Assembly: GCF_007096635.1 (NCBI RefSeq)
Contig: NZ_VKAA01000026.1
Span: 1 to 64,000, forward strand
DNA: 64,000 nt
Direction: 5' to 3'
Source of the DNA: Mycolicibacterium sp. 018/SC-01/001
GTDB lineage: Bacteria; Actinomycetota; Actinomycetes; Mycobacteriales; Mycobacteriaceae
Shown here piece by piece: positions 32,092-40,187 of the stretch (the first letter of the stretch is position 1; each line of letters starts with the position of its first letter). Below the pieces are notes generated by a model that worked only from the letters and a program-made list of their open reading frames with translations, made no database searches and was not told the DNA's origin. The position numbers and the translations under genes were made by a program.

Positions 32092-32877
32092 GTGACGCGC
32101 AGTACCCGGTTGGCGCCGATGATCGATGCCGCTGGCTCACGCGCCGGGGTGCGCTCGCCGAAGACGGCAGAGCTGGTCGCCGGCACGTTGCGCCGGATGG
32201 TCGTCGAAGGCCAATTGACCGACGGCGACTTCCTGCCCAACGAAGCCGAGCTGATGGCCCACTTCGGCGTGAGCCGCCCGACGCTGCGCGAAGCGGTTCG
32301 CGTACTGGAATCCGAACGGCTGGTCGAGGTACGACGTGGGTCGCGCACCGGCGCACGGGTGCGCGTGCCGGGGCCCGAGGTGGTGGCCCGCCCAGCCGGG
32401 CTGCTGCTCGAGCTGTCGGGGGCCACGATCGCCGATCTGCTCACCGCCAAATCCGGCATCGAACCGCTGGCGGCGCGGCTGCTCGCCGAGTCCGGCTCCG
32501 CAGAAGCCTTCGCCGAACTCGACGCGCTGCTGGAGGAGCTGGCCGCCCAGGGCTGCGACTCCGATCGGCTGGCCGAGAGCACCGGTGCGTTCCATCTGCG
32601 CGTGGTGCAGCTGTCGGGTAACGAGACGCTGTCCATCGTCGCGGGCATGTTGCACGAGATCACCGTGCGGCACACGGCATTCGTCTTCAACGAACGCCGC
32701 CCGGTCTCGAAAGCCGACTACGACAAGCTGATTCGCTCCTACCGCAAGTTGATGGCCTACCTGCGGGCCGGTGACGGCCCAGGCGCTGAGCAACACTGGC
32801 GCAAGCACCTCGACGTCTCGCGCGAGCTCCTGCTCACCGGCCTGGAGAGCGTGCCGATCCGCGACGTGATGGGCTGA
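32092..32877 (+). CDS. FadR-subfamily GntR regulator (FCD domain)
   Basis: A 261-residue regulator. The GntR wing-helix domain (about 18-90) has LTDGDFLPNEAELMAHFGVSRPTLREAVRVLESERLVEVRRGSRTGARV. The FCD effector domain (about 100-235) shows the helical bundle with metal-ligand-like residues in FHLRVVQLSGN and RSYRKLMAYLRAGD. Such regulators sense acyl-CoA or organic acids and usually repress neighbouring catabolic genes. Here the natural targets are the divergent CoA-transferase and the fadA-echA-fadE operon. Its stop abuts the convergent DUF3556 gene with 1 bp between. Confidence 0.92.
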   Translation: MTRSTRLAPMIDAAGSRAGVRSPKTAELVAGTLRRMVVEGQLTDGDFLPNEAELMAHFGVSRPTLREAVRVLESERLVEVRRGSRTGARVRVPGPEVVARPAGLLLELSGATIADLLTAKSGIEPLAARLLAESGSAEAFAELDALLEELAAQGCDSDRLAESTGAFHLRVVQLSGNETLSIVAGMLHEITVRHTAFVFNERRPVSKADYDKLIRSYRKLMAYLRAGDGPGAEQHWRKHLDVSRELLLTGLESVPIRDVMG

Positions 32878-32878
32878 C

Positions 32879-34621
32879 CTATGGGGCGTCGGCCCCGTCG
32901 CGCTGCCACGTCACGTGCACCGGCACCGTGTCGTCCCACGGCTGCCGGGTGACCATGTCGGCGACCAGGATGTACCCGCGTTCGAACTCCCCCGTCGCCG
33001 CGTCGACGAGACGGTACTGCTGGCGCTGCCGGTGGATCGGTTGCGCGTCGAGCAGCAGCACGCGCACCTCGCCGGGCTCGAAGTGGCAGCGCTTCTGCAG
33101 CGCGGCGATCAACTGCTCGTTGTGCATGTGGCCGTCGCCGAAGTTCCACCCGATTGCCGTGCTGCAGATGCGTTCTCCGTCGGTCAGCACGTAGTCGGCT
33201 TCGTCGTGCCCGGCCATCAGCCGGTGCGCGAGCGTGAACATCGCGCGGCCGTGGGTGTTGAACGAACGGAACGCATATCCCATGTACTGGTACATCTCGG
33301 CGGTCTCGCGGCTGCCGTAGAACTTCTCCATCTGCGCGGCGGGCATGCTCGCGATCGCGACGATGCCGCTGGCGATCTTGGCGTCGGCTGAGGGCTTGAT
33401 GCACCACAGCGACGTGTCCCAGTTCCCCGCGTAGTACCGCATGCCGGGGAGGAAGGACACCTTGCGAGGGAACAGGTTTCCGGTCACGACGGTGCCGGCG
33501 GAGACCGCGAAGAGCACCAGCGGCCAGGGGCTGCTCAGATCGCCGAGACCGATGCCGGCATTGCCGACGAACAGTGCCAGCACGGAGAACATCATGAACA
33601 CGTTCCACTCCAGCGGCACGCCCATCGGGATGGCCGAGAGGATGCCGAAGTGGAAGCACAGCATCACGAAGGCTGCGATCGCGGTGGGCCAGCCGCCGTG
33701 GGAGAAGAACAGCACCAGCGGCACGAGCATCTCGATCGCCGTCGAGACGTGCGCCAGCCACCGCGATGCCCGGCCGGGCCGCAGGTCGTCCGGGAAGTGT
33801 TCGAAGAACTTCCGTTTGATCCAGCGCGGGCGGATCACCGGGTTGTTGCTCATCATCGTCGAGATGACGAACGGGAAGTGCTTGTTCAGTTTCGAGGTCG
33901 CCGCGCCCATCCAGATGACCAGGCACACCAGCTTGGCCGCGATCACGATGTCGGCGCCGCTGAACAGGAAACAGACGGCCAGCGCGCCGTACACCTCTCC
34001 GCGCGCCGCGAGGAACAGCACCTTGTCGCGCAGGCCGGCGAGCGCGAGCAGCACGAGGATCGCCGCGGTCTGCCAGACCGGCAGCACGCCGATCTGCGAG
34101 CCGAGTTCCGGGATGGGCCCGGTCCCGTCGGAGCACAGCGCGACCACGAGCATCACCAGCAGCGCGCCGTAGAGCGCGACGTCGACGGGCGTGCGGGCGT
34201 CACCGCGGGTCAGCGGAACCCTGTTCGGCCACGGTGGCAGCCGAATCGTGCTGGGCCGCAACCAGTACAGGATCGAGCCCATCGGCGGGAAGAACCGGTT
34301 GTTCAACGGTCCGAAGCCGCAGCCCAGCCCGACGATCTCGAACAGCATCGTGTAGAAGACGACCTTCTGGTACACGATCGGCTCGTGGTACCAGGCCGCC
34401 ACGTTGGTGAAGCCGTCCACACCCGTGGTGATCAGCACGATCAGCCACGCGGCCAGCACGTACAGCAGGATCTTGACGACGTAGAACAGGTGCATCACCA
34501 CGGGCGTGCCGAAGCCCACCTCGGCCCAGTGTCTGGCCATCGGGACGATCCGCTCCGCGCGGGTTCCCTTGCTCCATTCGGCGTAGTCGACGACGGGTGC
34601 GTCTTGCTTGAGAAACCCCAT
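32879..34621 (-). CDS. DUF3556 membrane protein under a KstR-type site
   Basis: A 580-residue membrane protein with several helices (about 43-65, 90-110, 150-170, 190-215, 290-340) and a C-terminal soluble part of about 180 residues ending WDDTVPVHVTW. I assign it to DUF3556, a mycobacterial family of unknown role, from its general layout and sequences such as NNRFFPPMGSILYWLRP. A KstR-type operator overlaps its promoter, so it should be induced on cholesterol. This suggests a part in sterol uptake, transport or membrane remodelling, which is inference. TAGTCT lies 8 nt before ATG 34621, so it is likely leaderless. Confidence 0.82.
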   Translation of the reverse strand: MGFLKQDAPVVDYAEWSKGTRAERIVPMARHWAEVGFGTPVVMHLFYVVKILLYVLAAWLIVLITTGVDGFTNVAAWYHEPIVYQKVVFYTMLFEIVGLGCGFGPLNNRFFPPMGSILYWLRPSTIRLPPWPNRVPLTRGDARTPVDVALYGALLVMLVVALCSDGTGPIPELGSQIGVLPVWQTAAILVLLALAGLRDKVLFLAARGEVYGALAVCFLFSGADIVIAAKLVCLVIWMGAATSKLNKHFPFVISTMMSNNPVIRPRWIKRKFFEHFPDDLRPGRASRWLAHVSTAIEMLVPLVLFFSHGGWPTAIAAFVMLCFHFGILSAIPMGVPLEWNVFMMFSVLALFVGNAGIGLGDLSSPWPLVLFAVSAGTVVTGNLFPRKVSFLPGMRYYAGNWDTSLWCIKPSADAKIASGIVAIASMPAAQMEKFYGSRETAEMYQYMGYAFRSFNTHGRAMFTLAHRLMAGHDEADYVLTDGERICSTAIGWNFGDGHMHNEQLIAALQKRCHFEPGEVRVLLLDAQPIHRQRQQYRLVDAATGEFERGYILVADMVTRQPWDDTVPVHVTWQRDGADAP

Positions 34622-34633
34622 GGCTCCCCAGAC

Positions 34634-34647
34634 TAGAACGTGTTCCA
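34634..34647. promoter_or_regulatory. KstR-type operator of the DUF3556 gene
   Basis: The 14-mer matches T-NN-AAC-NN-GTT-NN-A exactly (minus strand TGGAACACGTTCTA). Its last two bases overlap the -10 hexamer TAGTCT, 8 nt before the start codon. A bound repressor would block RNA polymerase. The same TGGAACACGTT core is found before the 3-beta-HSD gene at 58253. Confidence 0.7.
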
Positions 34648-34659
34648 GTTCCGGTGAAC

Positions 34660-34719
34660 GCGAACAGACACAAAATCGCGGGAAATCGCGGCGAAACGCC
34701 GGAGTTCGCGTCTGCTCGC
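34660..34719. repeat. imperfect long hairpin between carotenoid oxygenase and DUF3556 genes
   Basis: GCGAACAGAC (34660-34669) pairs with GTCTGCTCGC (34710-34719) with one mismatch, and the inner 40 bases hold AAAATCGCGGG and GAAACGCC. This style of sequence (gcgagcagacgcaaaatcgc-like) recurs between mycobacterial genes. Here it lies just after the carotenoid oxygenase stop and probably ends that transcript. Confidence 0.55.
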
Positions 34720-34729
34720 CGGAGAAAGG

Positions 34730-36160
34730 CTAGGCGGGAACCCAGTTGCCGTGGAAGCCGGCCGGCACACGATGCGGGAGCTTGATCGCGGCGACGTCGT
34801 CGAGGGTCTGTGCGTCGAGGATCATCAGCTCGCTGCTGTCGGTGGCGCGGTCGTAGACGTAGCCCATCAGCACGCCGTCGTCCTCGTCGGCGTCGGCGGC
34901 GTTAGGCTCGAAGACGAACTCGCCGACGGCCTTCCCGGCCCCGAACGAGCGCGCCGCCGAATTGTGGCCCACCAGATCGTGTTTGAACAATGTTTCCTCC
35001 CCCTCGGCAGAGAAGCCGGGCGCGTAACCGTAACGGTGCCGCTTGCCGACGAGCCGCTCGTCGACGCGGGGGAACTCCTGCGGGCGGTCGTCGACGCGGG
35101 ACTCGCGGACCTTGCCGTCGGCGAGATCCACCGTCCAGCGGTCCAGCGTCGGCGGGCCGTCATTGGGTCCGAGGTGGTCGGTGTCGAACATCTTCGGGTG
35201 ACGGATGACATCGAGGACGACGGTGTCGCCGGAGTCGTAGGCGTTCATCGGGTGGAACACGTAGCAGGGCTCGACGTCGAACCACCGGACGTCGGCGTTG
35301 CCGCCCTCGCGCGGCATCACGCCGATGCGCGCCGGATAGCGTGGATTCCACGAGTAGGGGAAGCGCCGGTCGGCGCTCGGCGCAGCCGGCATCCGGGCCG
35401 CGACGGGATCGGGGATGCGCACACGTCCCAGCAGCGCCGACATCATCAGCCGGGCCGGCAGGCGCAGCGCCCGCGGCACGGTCATCTCCACGGCCTGTTC
35501 CACGTCGAAGGTGACGGGCAGGTCGTAGAACACGACATACCGCTCGGTGAGCGAGAAGTCGTGCATCATCGGACTTCCCGTCACGTCGATGTCCACGGTC
35601 CGGCGGGCGCGGCCGTCGGCCCCGATCACCGAGTACTGCACGGTGTTCTTCTGCCCGAGGCGGTAGGACACCGCGTGCAGTTCCCCGGTGTCGGGGTCGC
35701 GCTTGGGGTGGGCGGTGTAACCGCCGCGCAGAGTGCCGTCGAAGTCGCAGACCCCGATCGTGTCCAGGTCGTCGGTGAGCTCGTAGGCCGGGACACCCGC
35801 CTCGATCAATGCGAGCGTCTTGCCGGCATGCCCGATGACGTTGGTGTTCGCGCCGATGGGTGACACCGCGACGCGCTGGACGGGCGCCGACTCACCGAGC
35901 GCGCGGGCCGTCCCCGGGCCGCGGACCCAGCGGTTGCGGTACCACTCGGCGCGCCCGTCGCGCAGGCGGATGCCGTGCACCATGCCGTCGCCGACGAACC
36001 AGTGGTAGAGCAACGGGTCGATCTCACCGATCGGGTTGGGGCCGTTGCGCAGGTACCGGCCGTCCAGATGCTCCGGGATCGATCCCGTCACCTCCAGATC
36101 GGTGAGCGTGACTTCCTCCGACAGCGGCGCATACACACCCTCGAGGTAGCGATTGGCCAT
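34730..36160 (-). CDS. carotenoid cleavage dioxygenase family protein
   Basis: A 476-residue seven-bladed propeller enzyme of the RPE65/CCD family. All four iron-binding histidines are found in place: TAHPKRD, MMHDFSLTERY, YVFHPMNAYD and the C-terminal FHGNWVPA. It cleaves a carotenoid or stilbene-like double bond with O2. A perfect AGGAGG ribosome site precedes ATG 36160. The gene is divergent from a TetR regulator and two identical-type operators lie between them, so it is probably derepressed by a ligand of that protein. No carotenoid synthesis genes are in the window. Confidence 0.94.
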   Translation of the reverse strand: MANRYLEGVYAPLSEEVTLTDLEVTGSIPEHLDGRYLRNGPNPIGEIDPLLYHWFVGDGMVHGIRLRDGRAEWYRNRWVRGPGTARALGESAPVQRVAVSPIGANTNVIGHAGKTLALIEAGVPAYELTDDLDTIGVCDFDGTLRGGYTAHPKRDPDTGELHAVSYRLGQKNTVQYSVIGADGRARRTVDIDVTGSPMMHDFSLTERYVVFYDLPVTFDVEQAVEMTVPRALRLPARLMMSALLGRVRIPDPVAARMPAAPSADRRFPYSWNPRYPARIGVMPREGGNADVRWFDVEPCYVFHPMNAYDSGDTVVLDVIRHPKMFDTDHLGPNDGPPTLDRWTVDLADGKVRESRVDDRPQEFPRVDERLVGKRHRYGYAPGFSAEGEETLFKHDLVGHNSAARSFGAGKAVGEFVFEPNAADADEDDGVLMGYVYDRATDSSELMILDAQTLDDVAAIKLPHRVPAGFHGNWVPA

Positions 36161-36171
36161 GTCTGCCTCCT

Positions 36172-36184
36172 ATAACAACGTTAT
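36172..36184. promoter_or_regulatory. TetR operator 1 (ATAAC-AAC-GTTAT)
   Basis: A 13-bp dyad, perfect 5-bp arms with a 3-nt centre, 12 bp upstream of the carotenoid oxygenase start. Confidence 0.75.
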
Positions 36185-36196
36185 CGTTGGTCTTGT

Positions 36197-36209
36197 ATAA
36201 CACCGTTAT
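36197..36209. promoter_or_regulatory. TetR operator 2 (ATAAC-ACC-GTTAT)
   Basis: A second copy of the dyad, centre 25 bp from the first and 7 bp before the TetR start codon. The pair would let one repressor shut both divergent genes. Confidence 0.75.
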
Positions 36210-36215
36210 GGCACG

Positions 36216-36914
36216 ATGGCAACCATGACAGCGATGCCGGAAGCCGTGATCGCCGCGGGTGTGCGCCTGCTCGAGCGCGACGGCGTGGCGGCACTGCGGG
36301 CACGAACCGTCGCCGCCGAGGCGGGCACGTCGACGATGGCGGTGTACACCCACTTCGGCGGCATGACGGGACTGCTCGACGCGATCGCACGCGAGGTCTT
36401 CGACCGCTTCGCCGCCGTGCTGACCGAGGTGCCGCAGACCGACGACCCGGTGGCCGATTTCTTCGCGATGGGCCGGGCCTATCACCGGTTCGCCCTGGAG
36501 AATCCCCAGCGCTATCAGCTGATGTTCGGCACCTCGACCCCGTCCTCCATCGCCCGGCACCGGGTCGACCTGACGTCGACCGACACCCCGTCCGACCGTG
36601 CCGACTGGGCGGCGTCGTTCGACGCTCTGCGCGAGGCCGTGCGCCGGATGATGGCCGCGGGTCGCATCCGGCCCGACGACGAGGCCGTGGTCGCGGGCCG
36701 GATGTGGAGTGTCAACCACGGCGCGGTGATGCTCGAGACGGCCGGGTTCTTCGGCCGGGAAGGACACGGACTCAGCCAGATCCTCGGCCCGCTCGTCGTC
36801 GACGCGCTGGTCGGCATGGGCGACGATCGCGACGCGGTGATGCGGTCGCTGCGCGCCGCCCTGGCGAGCGAGGCGGCCGATCAGCCGAGCGCGGCGTCGA
36901 GCCGCTCGACATAG
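36216..36914 (+). CDS. TetR-family repressor with WHG-like C-terminal domain
   Basis: A 232-residue regulator: the TetR helix-turn-helix is at about 7-55 (VIAAGVRLLERDGVAALRARTVAAEAGTSTMAVYTHFGG) and the C-terminal ligand domain has the FALENPQRYQLMFG segment near 92-105, common to the TetR_C WHG group. It is divergent from the carotenoid oxygenase gene and very probably binds the two ATAAC-N3-GTTAT dyads between them, repressing both genes. The ligand may be an apocarotenoid. ATG 36216 or the one at 36225 may be used. Its end overlaps the WS/DGAT gene by 34 bp. Confidence 0.92.
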   Translation: MATMTAMPEAVIAAGVRLLERDGVAALRARTVAAEAGTSTMAVYTHFGGMTGLLDAIAREVFDRFAAVLTEVPQTDDPVADFFAMGRAYHRFALENPQRYQLMFGTSTPSSIARHRVDLTSTDTPSDRADWAASFDALREAVRRMMAAGRIRPDDEAVVAGRMWSVNHGAVMLETAGFFGREGHGLSQILGPLVVDALVGMGDDRDAVMRSLRAALASEAADQPSAASSRST

Positions 36915-38122
36915 GCGTCGATGTCGCCGATCGCCGAATCGACGGCGTGCACGCTGACCACCACCGTGTCGCCGATGCCGTGCACGCCGTGGGTGAGGCC
37001 CATCATCGGCGACAACGCGGGGAATCCGGCGGTGAGTACGACGGGCGCACCGCCGAGCGACAGGTCGGCGGGGCCGCGGTTCACGCTGGAGACGACGGTG
37101 TTGCCGGCGACCGTCTGCGAACGCTGCTCCGGGTCGAATTGCCCCATCCCCCAGTACAACAGCGGGGCGGGCACCGCGGCGAACGCCGCATCCTGCGCGG
37201 CCATCGCCGGATGTGACGCCCGCCGCCGGCGGTCGCGCAATTCCGCTGCGATCGCCTGCATCCGCTGCCGGGCCGGCAGGTCCGGGTGCAGTGCGACGCT
37301 GACGTTGCCGAAGTGGTTGTTGGCCCGTCGTGCACCGGGTTTCGCCATCGGTATCTCCGCGCGCAGCTGCGCGGGGTCGTCGCCGTAGGCGCGGACGTGG
37401 TCAGCCAGCGCCTCCGAGATCGCGCTCAGCGCAGTGACGGTGACGGTCGGGCCGGCCAGCTGGCCCCGCCTGCGGACGACGGTCCGCACGTGCGCCGCCC
37501 CTGTGGGCCTGCTGTTGCACCGCAGTGCCGGGCACGGATTCGCCTGCGCGGGAACGAGTCCCGCGTCCGTGTCACGGACCAGGCGCCGGTGCGCCAGGGC
37601 GGCCATCGCCGACCTGCCCAGAAAGCCGCGGGTCGGCCGCGGCGTGAGCGGCTCGATGGCCGCGGCACGCCCGAACAACCGGGCCGCCAGTGCCGATGCT
37701 CGCGAACCATCTGCCAGCGCATGCGAAATCTGCAGCACGGCAACAGAACCCACATCCGCACCGGGAAGCCCGTCGACGACGGGGAAGACGTGGAGTCGCC
37801 ACGGACGGTCGTGGGCGTCGACCTGCTCGCCCGCAAGCGACGTCATCGTGGCCAGCACGCCCGCCCACCCCGTCGCGTCGTGCACCACGAACTGCTCGTC
37901 CGCGGTGTCGCAGGGCCGCCACACGGGGTAACGCCAGACACCACGGTCTCGCGCCTGCACCGCCAACTCGGGGCACCGGTTCGCGTGCTCACGGACCACC
38001 TCGAGCGCGGCCCCGGGATCGACCGGTGCGCCGAATCCGTAGAGCAGGAACTGGTCGTTGGGTGTGGCCGCGGCCAGCAGGAGCATCTGCGCGTCGACCG
38101 CGGTGAGTCGGCGCGCGGTCAT
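36881..38122 (-). CDS. WS/DGAT-like O-acyltransferase
   Basis: A 413-residue protein of the wax ester synthase/diacylglycerol acyltransferase fold. The catalytic motif HHxxxDG reads SHALADG (about 132-138): the first His is Ser but the second, catalytic His, the Asp and Gly are kept. The C-terminal domain has NRGPADLSLGG and PMMGLTHGVHG (about 355-385), as in the family's DUF1298 part. It may make triacylglycerol or wax esters, or have turned to another acyl transfer. TAACCT lies 7 nt before its ATG, so it is likely leaderless. It shares a 23-bp gap with the divergent SDR gene. Confidence 0.85.
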   Translation of the reverse strand: MTARRLTAVDAQMLLLAAATPNDQFLLYGFGAPVDPGAALEVVREHANRCPELAVQARDRGVWRYPVWRPCDTADEQFVVHDATGWAGVLATMTSLAGEQVDAHDRPWRLHVFPVVDGLPGADVGSVAVLQISHALADGSRASALAARLFGRAAAIEPLTPRPTRGFLGRSAMAALAHRRLVRDTDAGLVPAQANPCPALRCNSRPTGAAHVRTVVRRRGQLAGPTVTVTALSAISEALADHVRAYGDDPAQLRAEIPMAKPGARRANNHFGNVSVALHPDLPARQRMQAIAAELRDRRRRASHPAMAAQDAAFAAVPAPLLYWGMGQFDPEQRSQTVAGNTVVSSVNRGPADLSLGGAPVVLTAGFPALSPMMGLTHGVHGIGDTVVVSVHAVDSAIGDIDAYVERLDAALG

Positions 38123-38129
38123 GATGCCA

Positions 38130-38139
38130 AGGTTAGGCT
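38130..38139. promoter_or_regulatory. overlapping divergent -10 elements of two leaderless genes
   Basis: Within AGGTTAGGCT, the minus-strand hexamer TAACCT (38130-38135) serves ATG 38122 at 7 nt, and the plus-strand TAGGCT (38134-38139) serves ATG 38146 at 6 nt. They share two bases, so only one polymerase can sit there at a time. The -35 regions lie inside the opposite genes. Confidence 0.6.
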
Positions 38140-38145
38140 GACGTC

Positions 38146-38952
38146 ATGCCGCTGCTGCCACCCGTCACCGAGACCGGGGCGGTGCTGGTCACCGGCGCAT
38201 CGTCGGGCATCGGTGAGCAGATCGCCCGCGAGTTCGCCGGCCGTGGCTACCCGGTGGTGCTGGTGGCCAGACGCGCCGACAAGCTGACCGCGCTGGCTCA
38301 GTCCCTCGACTCCCGCGCCTACGTTCTGCCCGCCGACCTGGCCGACCCGGCGCAGCGCACGGCGCTGCCCGATCAGGTGGCGGCGCTAGGGATCACCGCC
38401 GAGATCCTGGTGAACAACGCGGGTATGTCCAACCTGGGAGCGGTCGCGCGCGTCAGCCCGTCCGACGAGCTGCGGCTGATAGAACTCGACGTCGCCGCGG
38501 TCGTGGATCTGTGCGCCCGGTTCGTGCCCGCCATGGTGGCGCGTGGTCGAGGTGCGGTGCTCAACGTGGCCTCGGTCGGCGCGTTCGGGCCGGTCCCGTT
38601 CCAGGCGTCCTACGGGGCGGCCAAGGCGTTCGTGCTGTCCTACACCGAGGCCATGCGGGAGGAGCTGCGTGGCAGCGGCGTGACGGCGGCCGTCGTGTGC
38701 CCGGGCCCGGTGCGCACCGAATTCGGCGCCACCGCAGGCATTCCCGACGAGGAAGCCGAGAAGATGCTGCCCGCGTTCCTGTGGGAGCAGGCCGATGCGG
38801 TCGCGCGGACCGCGATCGACGGCCTGGACCGGGGCCGCGGTGTGATCGTCCCCGGCGCGCCGAACCGAGCGGCCGCGATGCTCTACCGCTTCGCGCCACA
38901 CCGGGTGCTGCTGCCGTTGCTGGGGCGCAGCCACCCCGGCCGCAACTCCTGA
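38146..38952 (+). CDS. short-chain dehydrogenase
   Basis: A 268-residue classical SDR: TGASSGIGEQIA at 17-28, NNAGMSN near 91, catalytic Ser in NVASVGAF and Y-x-x-x-K in SYGAAKAFV near 156-164. The CPGPVRTEFG segment after the active site is typical. It probably reduces an acyl or ketone substrate; it resembles YqjQ-type oxidoreductases. Divergent from the WS/DGAT gene across 23 bp, with overlapping promoters. Its stop directly abuts the stop of the Mce-associated gene on the other strand. Confidence 0.9.
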   Translation: MPLLPPVTETGAVLVTGASSGIGEQIAREFAGRGYPVVLVARRADKLTALAQSLDSRAYVLPADLADPAQRTALPDQVAALGITAEILVNNAGMSNLGAVARVSPSDELRLIELDVAAVVDLCARFVPAMVARGRGAVLNVASVGAFGPVPFQASYGAAKAFVLSYTEAMREELRGSGVTAAVVCPGPVRTEFGATAGIPDEEAEKMLPAFLWEQADAVARTAIDGLDRGRGVIVPGAPNRAAAMLYRFAPHRVLLPLLGRSHPGRNS

Positions 38953-39495
38953 TCAGACGGGATCGAAGGCGGAGATCAGCCAGCGGTCGCCGATCTTGTC
39001 GAGGGCGATGCGCACACTGGACTTCTTGTCGGTCGGCGCGTCGCGGTCGACCGTGACGCGCTGATCGACGAACACCACCACGACGGCTGTCTGCGTGGAC
39101 GCCGACACCGACGCCGCCGCGGGCACCGTCGCGATCGCGGTGATCCGCTTCTGCTTGACACCCGGGATGACGACGTCGTTGGCCAGCGACGCGTACGAGG
39201 TGCGGAAGTCGCCGGTCAACAGATCCCGGGCGACATCGAGCTGCTGGTCGACGTCATCCGGGGTGTAGGACAGCAGTGCGACGGTGCCGTCCCTGGCTGC
39301 CTGCGTCGACGCCGCGGCGGCGATCTGGTTGTCGCGCACGGTATCTGCCCGCCACTTGAGATAGCCCGCACCGACCGCGAGTGCCATGAGGACGACGGGC
39401 AGCACCGCGAACGCGGCGACCCGTGACCAGCGGGGGCGCGCCGTTGTTCCGGACCGCTCGGCCGACCGCTCCATGTCGGAGTGCTCCTCGATCAC
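38953..39495 (-). CDS. Mce-associated membrane protein (second of pair)
   Basis: A 180-residue protein: basic N terminus, one membrane helix (about 28-48), then an extracytoplasmic alpha/beta domain with the NTF2-like pattern of Mce-associated proteins (ALLSYTPDDVDQQLDVARDLLTGDFRTSYASL; end DRWLISAFDPV). Such proteins stabilise Mce lipid importers. The gene overlaps the preceding partner by 4 bp (GTGA). No mce operon is in the window, so the pair is an orphan set, comparable to Rv1362c/Rv1363c. Confidence 0.88.
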   Translation of the reverse strand: MIEEHSDMERSAERSGTTARPRWSRVAAFAVLPVVLMALAVGAGYLKWRADTVRDNQIAAAASTQAARDGTVALLSYTPDDVDQQLDVARDLLTGDFRTSYASLANDVVIPGVKQKRITAIATVPAAASVSASTQTAVVVVFVDQRVTVDRDAPTDKKSSVRIALDKIGDRWLISAFDPV

Positions 39496-40070
39496 GAGAC
39501 GAAGTCCACCTGGGACACCTTGGCCTGGTCACCGATCTTCTCGACGACGATGCGCATCCGCCAGGCCCGCTGCTGCCCTTCGGGGGCACCGGCGTTCGTC
39601 GACGTCACCCGCACCGCGACCAACACCTGACCGGCGCTGTCGGTCGCGGACTCCAGACCCGCTTCCGTGATCGTGCCCTCAGATGTCGATCTGGCCTGCT
39701 TCACCACGTCGGCGAACGCCTGCGCCCGGCGCCGGTAATCGTCGTAGAAGGTTCCCGTGGCCGAGTCCAGAACCCGCTGCACGTCGGCGTCCACCTGCTG
39801 CCAGTTGAACGTCGACAGGTTCACCGCGCCCTCACGTGCCACCTGGAGGAACAGCTCGCGCGCCTGCTCGGCGCGCTGCGCCTGCACGGCTCGGTACCCC
39901 AACCAGCCGGTGAGGCCGCCCAGCGCCACCGTCCCGGCCAGCCCCGCCACGAGAGCGACCTTGACCGGCGACCACGCGGCACGCCCGGGCAATCCCCGGC
40001 CCGCATCGACACCGGTGGCCGTGTCGGGGAACGTCGATTCCCCCGCCGCGGGAGCGGCATCGTCTGGCAT
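39492..40070 (-). CDS. Mce-associated membrane protein (first of pair)
   Basis: A 192-residue paralog of the downstream protein: a disordered N terminus, one membrane helix (about 37-60), and an outer domain with NLSTFNWQQVDADVQRVLDSATGTFYDDY (about 80-108) and a C-terminal strand VVEKIGDQAKVSQVDFVS. It likely forms a heteromer with the second protein. AGAGGAG precedes ATG 40070, so it uses a normal ribosome site. Upstream lies a 36-bp palindrome and the TetR gene. Confidence 0.88.
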   Translation of the reverse strand: MPDDAAPAAGESTFPDTATGVDAGRGLPGRAAWSPVKVALVAGLAGTVALGGLTGWLGYRAVQAQRAEQARELFLQVAREGAVNLSTFNWQQVDADVQRVLDSATGTFYDDYRRRAQAFADVVKQARSTSEGTITEAGLESATDSAGQVLVAVRVTSTNAGAPEGQQRAWRMRIVVEKIGDQAKVSQVDFVS

Positions 40071-40133
40071 GGGCACTCCTCTGCCGCGTGTCCGGCGGAG
40101 CGGAGGACACATCGCTGGCCGTCATGGTAGGCG

Positions 40134-40169
40134 CCGGCCTCTCCCGGCGACGTCGCCGGGAGAGGCCGG
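40134..40169. terminator. 36-bp perfect palindrome after the TetR gene
   Basis: Bases 40134-40151 are the exact reverse complement of 40152-40169, with no spacer. It lies 18 bp after the TetR stop (minus strand) and 64 bp before the Mce-associated start. As RNA it forms a long GC hairpin, so a terminator is the main reading. An operator for the TetR protein is possible. Confidence 0.6.
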
Positions 40170-40187
40170 ACAGCGGTGCGGCGGGAC

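Noticed and set aside
36172..36209. KstR sites at the carotenoid oxygenase promoter
   Set aside because: The arms are ATAAC and GTTAT with 3-bp centres, which is a different operator.
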